64,000 nucleotides of DNA from Methanoregula sp. (GTDB taxonomy: Archaea; Halobacteriota; Methanomicrobia; Methanomicrobiales; Methanospirillaceae): contig CP112999.1 of NCBI GenBank assembly GCA_026625165.1, forward strand, positions 558,001-622,000, given 5' to 3'. Below are positions 51,291 to 60,258 of the stretch, in pieces. Under the pieces are notes generated by a model. The model saw only the letters and a list, made by a program, of their open reading frames with translations, was not told the origin of the DNA and ran no database searches. The first letter of the stretch is position 1. Every line of letters begins with the position of its first letter. The position numbers and the translations under genes are program-made.

Positions 51291-53177
51291 TTACTTCCCC
51301 TTTTTGGCAAGCTCCTGCTCGATCTCCTTTTTTAAAATCTCCGAAACAACCTTCCCGTCCACCGAACCCCGGACCTCCGCCATCACGATTCCCATCAACG
51401 GCCCGAGCGCTGCTTTCTGTTTTGCCCGTATAAAGTCCGATTTATCCGCGATGATCTTCTTGATAATGGACTGGAGTTCGTCTCGGGAGATTGCGGGAAC
51501 GAGTCTATCGAGAGCATCCTTAACACTGCTCCCCGAAGCTACGGAACGGAGCAGATCAGGAATAGCTTCTTTTGCAGCCTTGCCCTGCTGAACCGCATGC
51601 CAGATCGCAAGATATGCGTCATCTGGCACATTCCGCATCTCAACACCCTCACGGCGAAGTTCCGTAGATGTGGACAGGAGGGAGAATGCCGCGAGTTTTG
51701 GCATTATCCCTTCCTTTATTGCACGTTCGAACAGGGGCAGTCTCTCCGATGAGGCCAGCTGTGCAGCATAGTTTCTGTCTATGCCGAATTCACGTGCATA
51801 GCGCTCGGTCTTTGCGGCAAGCAGTTCCGGCACCGCAACCGCAGCCCACCGCTTTTCATCGATAATCACCGGCAGCACATCGGTCTCTGGATACATGCGG
51901 GCGGCACCTGGGAGCGGGCGCATGTACGCGGTGCTCCCGGACTCAAGCATCTTCCGCGTCTCCTCTGGTACTGGTTGATCTAATATTGCCATCTTTGCCC
52001 GCAGGAGTACCTGCCGTGCGGCACAGCCTGCCTGTTTCTCGTTTGCACCTGCAACAATCACGACACAGTCATGGTCGCCTGCGTTCAACTGCTGCCTGAG
52101 GGCTGTTACTTCGTCTGCAGTGATCCCGTATGCCGGCAGTTCATCAGTGTGGAAGATCCCGCCGACCCCACATACCTTCGCGTAATCAGAGATCTCGGAG
52201 CCGAGCCGGCGGTCAGGCTGGATCTCTCTCCTGACCAGCCCGGCAAACCCGGGAAGGATAATCGCATCGATCCGCTTCGCTTTTTTGAGGATAGCGGATT
52301 TTGTCTCCTTAAAGAGTGCCGTGATATCGGTCACCCTGCTCTCATCAACTGCCGCCCCCCGCTTCTTCAGCTCATTGCGGATGGAAATCAGGTTCTGCTG
52401 CCGCTGCACCTCGCGACGGACCGCTTCTGCGATGAGGTCGAGCTCCTGCACGCCCTTGATCTCGACCCTGGCGCCACCGTCAATTGAGATGTTCACGTCC
52501 TGCCGGATCGTCCCTATCCCGCGCTTCACCTTTCCTGTGGAGCGCAGAACCATGCCGATGTGCTCTGCGACCTGCTGGACCTCCTCTGGCGTGTGCATGC
52601 AGGGAGAGGTCGTGATCTCGATGAGCGGGATCCCGAGCCGGTCAAGCGAAAAGCAGTCATTTTTTACCCGCTGTGCTGCCTCCTCCTCAAGGCAGACGGT
52701 CTCAATCCGTCCGCCGCCCGGGAGGTCGCCGTTCGTTGCAACAAGGGCAGTGCGCTGGAACCCGCTCGTATTCGAACCGTCGATAACGAGCTTGCGCATC
52801 GTGTGAACCTGTGGGATGGGCGTCATGGAGAACATCTTAGCGATTGTTAGGCAGACCGTGAGCGCCTCGTCGTTGAGAGGCGCCGGGGGCTCCTCGTCGT
52901 TCTCCACGAGGCATGTGGTATCGTAGGTATAATACGTGTATTTCCGGTCCCTTTTCATCTCCTCCTGCGCCGCCCGGTCGATCTCGCCCATCTCGCTCTC
53001 AGTTGCCCTGAGGAACCTGAAGAATTCTCCGGAATGCTCAGCAGTGTCGCGGAGCAGCGTTGGGCAATGGCAGAAGAGCTTCTCCTGCGTGTTCAGCTGC
53101 TGGTGGATCTCGATACCTGCGATAAGCCCGGTCTTCTCAGAGCCCATGGAGGCTCCTCCTGTTGCATTCACCGGCAC
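51291..53177 (-). CDS. gatE: Glu-tRNA(Gln) amidotransferase subunit E
   Basis: 628 residues, normal length. GIEIHQQLNT at the N-terminus, GGGRIETVCLEEEAAQ and the AspRS-like inserted and C-terminal Yqey-like tail domains mark archaeal GatE, which phosphorylates Glu-tRNA(Gln) and transfers ammonia from GatD. Overlaps the gatD 3' end by about 40 bases, a tight coupling of the two subunits. Confidence 0.95.
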   Translation of the reverse strand: MPVNATGGASMGSEKTGLIAGIEIHQQLNTQEKLFCHCPTLLRDTAEHSGEFFRFLRATESEMGEIDRAAQEEMKRDRKYTYYTYDTTCLVENDEEPPAPLNDEALTVCLTIAKMFSMTPIPQVHTMRKLVIDGSNTSGFQRTALVATNGDLPGGGRIETVCLEEEAAQRVKNDCFSLDRLGIPLIEITTSPCMHTPEEVQQVAEHIGMVLRSTGKVKRGIGTIRQDVNISIDGGARVEIKGVQELDLIAEAVRREVQRQQNLISIRNELKKRGAAVDESRVTDITALFKETKSAILKKAKRIDAIILPGFAGLVRREIQPDRRLGSEISDYAKVCGVGGIFHTDELPAYGITADEVTALRQQLNAGDHDCVVIVAGANEKQAGCAARQVLLRAKMAILDQPVPEETRKMLESGSTAYMRPLPGAARMYPETDVLPVIIDEKRWAAVAVPELLAAKTERYAREFGIDRNYAAQLASSERLPLFERAIKEGIMPKLAAFSLLSTSTELRREGVEMRNVPDDAYLAIWHAVQQGKAAKEAIPDLLRSVASGSSVKDALDRLVPAISRDELQSIIKKIIADKSDFIRAKQKAALGPLMGIVMAEVRGSVDGKVVSEILKKEIEQELAKKGK

Positions 53178-54375
53178 GGTCAGCCTGCATCAGCGCAGAT
53201 ACTTTCTTTCGGCCGGGCTCCTGTCCAAGCACCCACATCAGCTTTGTGAGAGCCACTTCCGGGAGCATGTCGCCGCCTTCAATCACTCCAATGTTCAACA
53301 GGTCGCGGCCGGTATCATAGACCCGGTCGCAGACCCTGCCATTCAGACACTGTGAGGTCATCACAACCACCGTCCCGTCATCGATGAGCGAGCGCAGGGA
53401 CGGGATGAGGTCCGTGCTGGTGTGCCCGAGCCCGGTACCGGCGATCACAAGGCCACGGTACCCGGAAAATGCATCGAGAATCCCAGGTGACATGCCCGGG
53501 TAGAACTGGACAAGCCCGCACTGCTCCTCCAGTTTTTCATGGAGCGCGAGCGTGTGTGCCCCGCGCCGCACCGCCTCGGGAGCAAGGATAACCCTGCGCG
53601 AGGGGTAGTCCACAAAACCGATTGGCGGGATGCCGATGCTCCTGAACGCATCCCTGCGAGACGTATGCATCTTGCGCACCCGGGTGCCGCGGTGGATCGC
53701 GCACCGGTCATCGCTCATGGTTGCATGCATCACCACCGCCACTTCGCCAAGATCGCTTGTTGCCGCGCTGGCTGCGCAGACCGCGTTCATCGCGTTGTCG
53801 CTTGACGGCCGGTCGGCAGACCGCTGCGATCCGACAAAGATGACCGGTACCGGGGTCTCAAGCATGAAGCTGAGCACCGATGCACTGTACGCCATCGTGT
53901 CAGTGCCATGGGTGATGATCACTCCCGCCACTCCGGTTTTTATCTCATCATACACAGCACGGGCAAGCACCTGCCAGATTGACGGTGTCATGTTCTCGGA
54001 CAGGATCGTTGATATCGGCTTTGCCCTGTAATTTGCCACCTGTGCCAGTTCAGGGATTGCAGTGAGGATATCTCGTGCGTCAAACTGGCTGGTGACCGAG
54101 CCGGTCCGGTAATCGATGCGGCTTGCAATTGTGCCCCCGGTCGACACGATCGCGAGGTCGGGGAGGCCACTACCGGGTGCCACTTCGGTTTTTTTTGCCG
54201 GTGCCGGTTGAGTTCGTTTTACAAAGGTGCAGGATCCCGGCAGAATACCTATATTATACCCGGAATCAAGTTTTACGACAGCCATTTCGTCGCGGCTGGT
54301 GATGTATGTGCCGGTCTTTTTCTGTCCCCCGACTTCGCAGCTGACAATGTCCCCCGGAGTGAACTGGGCGGTTAT
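53137..54375 (-). CDS. gatD: Glu-tRNA(Gln) amidotransferase subunit D, apparent ATA start
   Basis: L-asparaginase-fold glutaminase: IVSTGGTIASR (first Thr), HGTDTMAYSAS (second Thr and Asp) and GSQRSADRPSSDNAMN are present. The first normal start is ATG 54285, but GatD homology continues 30 codons upstream (TAQFTPGDIVSCEVGGQKK, then TGTYITSRDEMAVVKLDSGY), covering the N-terminal domain of the family. No ATG, GTG or TTG occurs there. An ATA at 54375-54373, eight bases after GGAGG (54384-54388), is the best-placed initiation codon. A base error in ATA is the alternative. Confidence 0.88.
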   Translation of the reverse strand: MTAQFTPGDIVSCEVGGQKKTGTYITSRDEMAVVKLDSGYNIGILPGSCTFVKRTQPAPAKKTEVAPGSGLPDLAIVSTGGTIASRIDYRTGSVTSQFDARDILTAIPELAQVANYRAKPISTILSENMTPSIWQVLARAVYDEIKTGVAGVIITHGTDTMAYSASVLSFMLETPVPVIFVGSQRSADRPSSDNAMNAVCAASAATSDLGEVAVVMHATMSDDRCAIHRGTRVRKMHTSRRDAFRSIGIPPIGFVDYPSRRVILAPEAVRRGAHTLALHEKLEEQCGLVQFYPGMSPGILDAFSGYRGLVIAGTGLGHTSTDLIPSLRSLIDDGTVVVMTSQCLNGRVCDRVYDTGRDLLNIGVIEGGDMLPEVALTKLMWVLGQEPGRKKVSALMQADRAGECNRRSLHGL

Positions 54376-55853
54376 GGTACCAGCCTCCGAGCTTCGGTGA
54401 TAAGATCGTCTTTTGCCTTTGAGAGTTTTGTGAGCCGCTCGTCGATAAGAGTCGAATCAGTATCAAGTTGTTTTTTGCACTCCTCGATTGCGATCTTCAC
54501 TGCAAGCGGGGCCGGGCCCCCGGATACCTTGCGCAGGGCGATCGAAGCGTCCACATCCAGCGCCTCCCGGATCTGGTCCTGCGTGAGCCCTTTCTCTACA
54601 AACGAGATCCCTGCGTTGAGTTCCCGTGCCGCAGTATCCAGCGTCTCAAGGTTGAGGTACCCTTTCTGCACCGCTCTCCCTACAATATTGTGGGCAGTGC
54701 GGAACGCTAAGCTGTAGTTCCGGACAAGCGTATCGGCAAGCTCGGTTGCCGTGGCGAAGTTTTTCCCTGATTCCTCCCGCATCCGTTTGGTATCAAAGGT
54801 TGCGCTTGAGAGCATGTCCACGAGCATGCGCAGGCTCTCTTTTGCGTCCCGCATCCCGCGCCAGATATTGGGGGTGAGTTCCTGCAGGTCCCGGTTGTAG
54901 CTCATCGGGAGCCCTTTGACCGTCAGGAGCGCACCCGTGTACGCCCCAAAAACCGATCCGGTCTTTGCCCGCATGATCTCTGCGATATCCGGGTTCTTCT
55001 TCTGGGGCATGATGGAGGACGTCGAACAGAATGCATCGTCAAGGGTGACGAACCTGACAAACCACGTGCTCCAGATGATCAGGTCCTCGCAGAGCCGGCT
55101 CACATTTGCCATCAGGATGGAAAGATCGGCGAGCGTTTCTAAGGCAAAGTCCCGGGTTGCCACTGCATCCATCGTGTTGGTGACCAGCCCTTCGAACCCA
55201 AGGAAGCCTGCGGCAAGTTCGCGGTTGATGGGATAGCCGGTGGATGCAAATGCAGCTGCGCCAAGCGGGCTTAAGTTTATCCGGATATATGCTTCCTTTA
55301 ACCGGTCGAAGTCCCGTGAGAACGCCTGTTCGTACGCGAGAAGGTGGTGGGCGAGCGTGGTCGGCTGGGCGTGCTGCATATGGGTGAAACCGGGCATGAC
55401 GCTGTCGATATGCTGTGCGGCAAGGGCGACCAGCACCTCCCGCACCTTGAGGAGCGCTGCCATCTGCTTGAGGACATCGTCGCGCAGCTTGATCCGGATG
55501 CAGGTGGCGACCTCGTCATTGCGCGAGCGCCCCATGTGCATGCGCCCGCCGGCTTCCGCACCGACTGCTTCGATGAGGAGTGCCTCGATGCCTGCGTGAA
55601 CGTCCTCGAAACGATCATCAAACACCTCCTCCGGTACCCCTTCATCATAGAGTTCGAGGAGCGCGGGCAGGATCTGTTTCGCGATATCGCGGTCGATGAT
55701 CTTCTGTTTGTCCAGCATCAGCACATGCGCAATATCCACCAGCACGTCGGCATCGGCAATACACCGATCCGCACGCATCGATGAGAGGAAATGCATCATC
55801 TCGCCTGTCCTCTCCCCCGAGAGGCGCCCCAGCCTCACAACATCGGTTCGCAT
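54372..55853 (-). CDS. argH: Argininosuccinate lyase
   Basis: 493 residues. The fumarase-superfamily signature SSIMPQKKNPD, with MHMGRSRNDEVATCIRIKLR and TAEHIDSVMPGFTHMQHAQPT-like segments, identifies ArgH, which splits argininosuccinate to arginine and fumarate. Its stop overlaps the proposed gatD start, giving the unit argH-gatD-gatE. Confidence 0.94.
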   Translation of the reverse strand: MRTDVVRLGRLSGERTGEMMHFLSSMRADRCIADADVLVDIAHVLMLDKQKIIDRDIAKQILPALLELYDEGVPEEVFDDRFEDVHAGIEALLIEAVGAEAGGRMHMGRSRNDEVATCIRIKLRDDVLKQMAALLKVREVLVALAAQHIDSVMPGFTHMQHAQPTTLAHHLLAYEQAFSRDFDRLKEAYIRINLSPLGAAAFASTGYPINRELAAGFLGFEGLVTNTMDAVATRDFALETLADLSILMANVSRLCEDLIIWSTWFVRFVTLDDAFCSTSSIMPQKKNPDIAEIMRAKTGSVFGAYTGALLTVKGLPMSYNRDLQELTPNIWRGMRDAKESLRMLVDMLSSATFDTKRMREESGKNFATATELADTLVRNYSLAFRTAHNIVGRAVQKGYLNLETLDTAARELNAGISFVEKGLTQDQIREALDVDASIALRKVSGGPAPLAVKIAIEECKKQLDTDSTLIDERLTKLSKAKDDLITEARRLVP

Positions 55854-55901
55854 CCGTTCACCATCCGGTATGTACTCTTTTCTTTTTGGTCGGCGGGCTC
55901 T

Positions 55902-56435
55902 TTAAATCCACGCCTTTTTTGCGGCGAGTTCGATAGCCCGCTGCACCGATTCGCGGGGGATGATCGTCGCCACCGGTACATGGACGAGCTGCTCGATGAT
56001 GCTGCTGACGATCGGGGCACAGACGATCGCGATTGCACCTTCCCGTTCCGCCCGCACTGCTGCGACAATCGCATCTTCCATCGTGTGGACGGGGTATTCG
56101 CGTACCCGCATGCGGTGCCCGTCGATATCCGCAACCCGCTCTTCCACGCTCTCCAGCACCGGGCGGGCTGCGATCAGCCCGATGAACTCCTCGTCACTTA
56201 CATGGTAGAGATGACGCAGGGCGCGGACGATCTCCCTGAGCGTGGAGAGGTTCGGGGAACGTCTTCCATGCAGGAGTTTATAGAGCGAGCTCTGGGAGAT
56301 CCCGCTCTTTTCCGAGAGCTCGCGCACACTGATCCTGAGCTCATGTTTCAGGAGATTATTGAGCGTCCCGACAAATTCATCATCAGAGATGAGCGCTGCG
56401 CGCACGAGCCGGTCGATAGGGTCCACTTGTGCCAT
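55902..56435 (-). CDS. XRE-type HTH regulator
   Basis: 177 residues from ATG 56435 (MAQVDPIDRLVRAALISDDE). HTH: ISVRELSEKSGISQSSLYKL then LHGRRSPNLSTLREIV. The C-terminal half (DAIVAAVRAEREGAIAIVCA, PVATIIPRESVQRAIELAAK) resembles small-molecule sensor domains. Divergent from an ABC transporter whose promoter carries repeats, so it is the likely local regulator. Confidence 0.82.
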   Translation of the reverse strand: MAQVDPIDRLVRAALISDDEFVGTLNNLLKHELRISVRELSEKSGISQSSLYKLLHGRRSPNLSTLREIVRALRHLYHVSDEEFIGLIAARPVLESVEERVADIDGHRMRVREYPVHTMEDAIVAAVRAEREGAIAIVCAPIVSSIIEQLVHVPVATIIPRESVQRAIELAAKKAWI

Positions 56436-56447
56436 ATACTGAGTACA

Positions 56448-56612
56448 ATTGTGCCAAATCCTGAAAAATTTTTTTATTATTGTGCCAAAAGTGATCAAAA
56501 AGATACCTGGCTCATCGACTTTTTTGTAAAAAAATATTATCCAATTGTGAAGTTTATCTGGGCAAAATATCACAAAAAGAGAAAATAATTGTCCAAATCG
56601 GATATTTTTTAA
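56448..56612. promoter_or_regulatory. Divergent regulatory region of the ABC transporter
   Basis: ATTGTGCCAAA occurs at 56448-56458 and 56479-56489, 31 bp (about three turns) apart, and a variant ATTGTCCAAA at 56588-56597 directly upstream of the T-rich box A (TTTTTTAATA, about 56603-56612). The box is about 30 bp before ATG 56637, implying a nearly leaderless message. Sites are candidate targets of the adjacent XRE regulator. Confidence 0.5.
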
Positions 56613-56636
56613 TAGTGGCCGCACAACAGTTCCCCC

Positions 56637-57623
56637 ATGAAAAGAATCTCTCTTGCAGTGTTTGCCATTCTGGCAGTCGCACTTGTACTGTTAACCGCCG
56701 GCTGCACCCAGCCGCAGACATCCTCCAAAGTGACCGAGATCCGCATCGGGTACCAGCCAAGCACCCACCAGATGGCCGAGATCACCGCCATGAGCAAGGG
56801 CTGGTGGCAGCAGGATCTTGCCCCGCTTGGTGTCGTCAATGTTTCCGACAAGGTCTTCCCGAGCGGCCCGCCCGAGATGCAGGCAATGCTTGCAGGTGAC
56901 CTCGATGTTGCCTACGTTGGTGCAGCCCCGGTCCTCTCCGCGCTCGCCACCGGGCTTGATGCTAAGATCGTTGCAGGTGTCAACTCGCAGGGCTCCGACC
57001 TTGTTGTCAGCAACGACCTTGCCTATACGGGCCCGCACAGCCTTTCTATGAAAACGATTGCCACGTTCCCGGCGGGGAGCATCCAGGACACCATCCTCCG
57101 GGACTGGCTCAAGAAGAACAACCTCACCCCTGACAAGGATGTCTTCATCAAGGGCATGACCCCGGGCGATGCAGTAACGGCGATTACGGCCGGCAAGGTC
57201 GATGCCATCTTCCTGCCGACACCCTCGCCGAGCACGGTCGTGAACCAGGGCAAGGGCAGGATCGTTGTCCATTCCGGTGAGATGTACCCCAACCACACCT
57301 GCTGTGTCCTCGTGGTCAGCGGCAAGTTGATCCGCGAGCACCCGGAGATCGTCCGGCAGATCATAAAGACCAACGATCGGGCAGTTGCCTTTAACCAGCA
57401 GAACCTTGACGAAGCAGCAGCGATCTATGCCAACAAGACCGGTGCGAACCTGGCAGACGTGAAGGCCTCTCTGAAAGAATGGGACGGCAGCTGGGTTTCG
57501 GACCCCAGTATCATCGTCAGCCCGGTCCTTGACTATGCGAAGATCCAGTACGACCTCGGGTACATCAAGAAGCCCCTGACCAAAGAGGAGATCTTCGACC
57601 TGAGCTTCTACCAGAAGAGCTAA
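56637..57623 (+). CDS. NitT/TauT-type ABC transporter substrate-binding lipoprotein
   Basis: 328 residues. Lipobox LLTAGC with Cys23, then RIGYQPSTHQMAEITAMSKG and GDLDVAYVGAAPV typical of the SsuA/TauA/ThiY class. Substrate could be sulfonate, nitrate-like anions or a thiamine precursor. Start of the three-gene importer operon. Confidence 0.9.
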   Translation: MKRISLAVFAILAVALVLLTAGCTQPQTSSKVTEIRIGYQPSTHQMAEITAMSKGWWQQDLAPLGVVNVSDKVFPSGPPEMQAMLAGDLDVAYVGAAPVLSALATGLDAKIVAGVNSQGSDLVVSNDLAYTGPHSLSMKTIATFPAGSIQDTILRDWLKKNNLTPDKDVFIKGMTPGDAVTAITAGKVDAIFLPTPSPSTVVNQGKGRIVVHSGEMYPNHTCCVLVVSGKLIREHPEIVRQIIKTNDRAVAFNQQNLDEAAAIYANKTGANLADVKASLKEWDGSWVSDPSIIVSPVLDYAKIQYDLGYIKKPLTKEEIFDLSFYQKS

Positions 57624-57738
57624 AACCGCTTCGTCCCCCAACCTTTTTTTGCAGTTACGCACTGGTACTATAAGGATAATCCGCAAGAGCCCGGTTGCGG
57701 GGGAGCCGGGCCGCGGTTTATGCATTGATCCAAAGGAG

Positions 57739-58533
57739 ATGACCACCATCGGAAGCATGGTACACAGGATCAGGAAACACTGGCTCGGCGCCCTTGCCAT
57801 AGTCCTTGCCCTCGTTGTCTGGGAGTGCTATGCCTCGTTTATCGTCAGGAACAGTTTCCTGCTCCCGGGCCCTACAGACGTTTTCCACGCCTTTTTCAGC
57901 CTTCTTTCGAAAGGGATCCTCCTTGCCGATTTCGAGGTGAGCCTGTTGCATTTCGCTATCGGCCTTACCGGCGCCCTCCTCATCGGCATCCCGATCGGCA
58001 TTGCGATGGGATGGAACCGCCAGGCCGACGAGTTCCTCAACCCCCTCATCGAGATCCTCCGGCCGATCCCCCCGCTCGCGTGGATCCCGTTTGCGATTAT
58101 CTGGTTTGGCTTCACGCCGGTCTCGGCCGGCTTCGTCATCTTTATCGGGGCGGTCTTTCCTATCCTGATTAACACCTATACCGGCTTCCGGGGCGTTCCC
58201 CGCATTTTTGTCGAGGCTGGAAGGATGCTCGGGTGCAACAGGACGAAGGACCAGATACGGTACATCGCGTTCCCGGCTGCCCTGCCGTCCGTCGTCTCCG
58301 GGATCCGGATCGCGACCGGAGTCGGGTGGATGTGCCTGGTTGCCGCGGAACTCTTTGGCGTCTCCAACAACGGTCTAGGAAAAGACCTCTGGTTTTACTA
58401 CAACCTCCACCAGATGGATGCCGTGGTGGTGTACATGATCCTCCTCGGCCTGATCGGCCTTGTTATCGACATCGTTTTCCGGTACTATATTGACCGGCAC
58501 TTTCTGAAGTGGCGGACTGGGGAGGTTGCCTGA
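57739..58533 (+). CDS. NitT/TauT-type ABC transporter permease
   Basis: 264 residues from ATG 57739, which directly follows AAGGAG; ATG 57757 is also possible because that SD is too close to 57739. Six helices with the EAA-like loop FVEAGRMLGCNRTKDQIRYI, then FPAALPSVVSGIRIA, the contact site for the ATPase. The frame runs upstream to 57649 without support. Confidence 0.9.
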   Translation: MTTIGSMVHRIRKHWLGALAIVLALVVWECYASFIVRNSFLLPGPTDVFHAFFSLLSKGILLADFEVSLLHFAIGLTGALLIGIPIGIAMGWNRQADEFLNPLIEILRPIPPLAWIPFAIIWFGFTPVSAGFVIFIGAVFPILINTYTGFRGVPRIFVEAGRMLGCNRTKDQIRYIAFPAALPSVVSGIRIATGVGWMCLVAAELFGVSNNGLGKDLWFYYNLHQMDAVVVYMILLGLIGLVIDIVFRYYIDRHFLKWRTGEVA

Positions 58534-58535
58534 GC

Positions 58536-59300
58536 ATGGGCAAGCTCCAGATCCTTAACCTGAACCAGTTCTTCCCGCGGGACGACGGCAGCCGGCTCCA
58601 TGTGCTGGAAAACTTCAGCCTTGAGGTGCAGGACAAGGAGTTTGTCTGCATTCTCGGCCCGTCTGGCTGCGGGAAGACGACGCTGCTGCGCCTGATTGCG
58701 GGCCTTGATGCCGCGGAGTCGGGTGCAATACTCCTTGACGGCGAGGAGATGAGAGGCACGAACCCGAAAGTGGGGATTGTCTTCCAAGAGTACTCACTCT
58801 TTCCCTGGCGCAATGTTCTCGACAATGTCGCGTTCGGGCTCGAGATGCAGGGTATGGAACGGGATGAGCGGCACCGGCAGGCTGCCCGGTATCTCGATCT
58901 CGTGGGCTTAACCCAGTTTGCGAATAGCTACCCGTCTGAGCTCTCCGGCGGGATGCGCCAGCGGGTCGCGGTTGCCCGGGCGCTCGCCCTCGACCCGGTC
59001 GTGCTCCTGATGGACGAGCCGTTCGGGGCCCTCGATGCCCAGACCCGGAACATGCTCCAGCACGAGCTCCTTACGATCTGGGAGAAGACAAAAAAGACGA
59101 TCATCTTCATCACCCATAGCGTTGATGAAGCGGTCTTTTTGGCAGACCGTATCGTCGTGCTCACCCCCCGGCCCGGCCGGGTCTGCGAGACCATCCCCCT
59201 TGAACTGCCGCGACCGCGGGACCGGACAAGCATCGAGTTTGCGAAGTTCCGGCGCCACGTGCTCGACCTGATCAACCTGCCGAAGTGTGAGCTCCAGTAA
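58536..59300 (+). CDS. NitT/TauT-type ABC transporter ATPase
   Basis: 254 residues from ATG 58536, with GGGAGGTT upstream. Walker A GPSGCGKTT (41-49), Q-loop VFQEYSLFPW, signature LSGGMRQR (136-143), Walker B VLLMDEPFGALD and the H-loop ITHSVDEA. Complete. The three genes form a full importer. Confidence 0.94.
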   Translation: MGKLQILNLNQFFPRDDGSRLHVLENFSLEVQDKEFVCILGPSGCGKTTLLRLIAGLDAAESGAILLDGEEMRGTNPKVGIVFQEYSLFPWRNVLDNVAFGLEMQGMERDERHRQAARYLDLVGLTQFANSYPSELSGGMRQRVAVARALALDPVVLLMDEPFGALDAQTRNMLQHELLTIWEKTKKTIIFITHSVDEAVFLADRIVVLTPRPGRVCETIPLELPRPRDRTSIEFAKFRRHVLDLINLPKCELQ

Positions 59301-59418
59301 GGTTTAATACGCCTCATTTCCATTTTATACAAGCAGTTTGTGCAGCGCATTCGCATGATATCTGATTTTTTGCAGATTTTTCATGCCCGCTCATACATTC
59401 TTTAAGGAGAAGGACGCG

Positions 59419-60147
59419 ATGGTTAGAAAACCGGGAAAGATGTACAGGAACATTTCAAAGAAAGCCTATACGCGCCGTGAGTATATGGGCGGTGTTCCGG
59501 GAAGCAAGATCGTACAGTTCGAGATGGGTAACCTCACGCAGGAGTTTCCGACGCAGATCGATCTGTTGATTGATGAAGCGTGCCAGGTCCGGCACTCGGC
59601 GCTGGAAGCCGCACGCATCAGCATCAACCGCAGGCTGATGAAAGACGTTGGCAGGGCAAACTTCCACTTCAAGGTCCGGGTTTATCCCCATCATGTCCTC
59701 AGAGAGAACAAACAGGCAACCGGCGCCGGTGCCGACCGTGTTTCGGAAGGGATGCGCCTTGCATTCGGCAAGGCAGTGGGCACCGCTGCACGCGTCGCGT
59801 CAAACCAGCGCATCTTCACGGTCTTCTCCACACCGGCATACCTTGAGAAGGTCAAGGACGCGCTCCGCAACGGTGCACACAAGCTCCCGTCCCCGTCCCA
59901 CATCAAGGTGAGCACCATCAAGGTGAGCGGGAGGATTATTGCGCCCAAGTTTGCTGAAGAGAAGGTTGTCGCGGCACCGGTCGTTGCCGCTGAAGATCCA
60001 AAGGAAGCGGAGGCTGCAGCGGCAAAGGGCGGCAAGGAGCCGGTGGCAAAGGGCAAGGATGCAGGTAAAGCCGGCAAGGAGCCTGCAAAGGGTGCTGAAG
60101 AGAAGAAAGGCGCAGAACCCGCAAAGGGCGCCAAAGGCAAGAAATAA
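59419..60147 (+). CDS. rpl10e: 50S ribosomal protein uL16 (L10e) with low-complexity tail
   Basis: 242 residues from ATG 59419; AAGGAG lies upstream. Residues 1 to ~175 are a complete archaeal L10e ([25 protein letters not shown]-like, [10 protein letters not shown]). The last ~60 residues are only Ala, Lys, Gly, Glu and Pro ([20 protein letters not shown]), absent from the usual ~170-residue protein. Monocistronic. Confidence 0.93.
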   Translation: MVRKPGKMYRNISKKAYTRREYMGGVPGSKIVQFEMGNLTQEFPTQIDLLIDEACQVRHSALEAARISINRRLMKDVGRANFHFKVRVYPHHVLRENKQATGAGADRVSEGMRLAFGKAVGTAARVASNQRIFTVFSTPAYLEKVKDALRNGAHKLPSPSHIKVSTIKVSGRIIAPKFAEEKVVAAPVVAAEDPKEAEAAAAKGGKEPVAKGKDAGKAGKEPAKGAEEKKGAEPAKGAKGKK

Positions 60148-60258
60148 TTTTTTCAATATTCCTTCATTTTTTCATTACCTCTTTAATCACCCGTTTTTCC
60201 CAACCATGTTTTTGATTTTGTCCCTGTAATCGATCAGTGGGGATCTGCGACCTGTCCT

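Noticed and set aside
56691-57800. 369-residue minus-strand frame opposite the ABC substrate-binding gene
   Set aside because: Antisense to a complete lipoprotein gene; high GC content keeps the frame open, and the peptide shows no domain.
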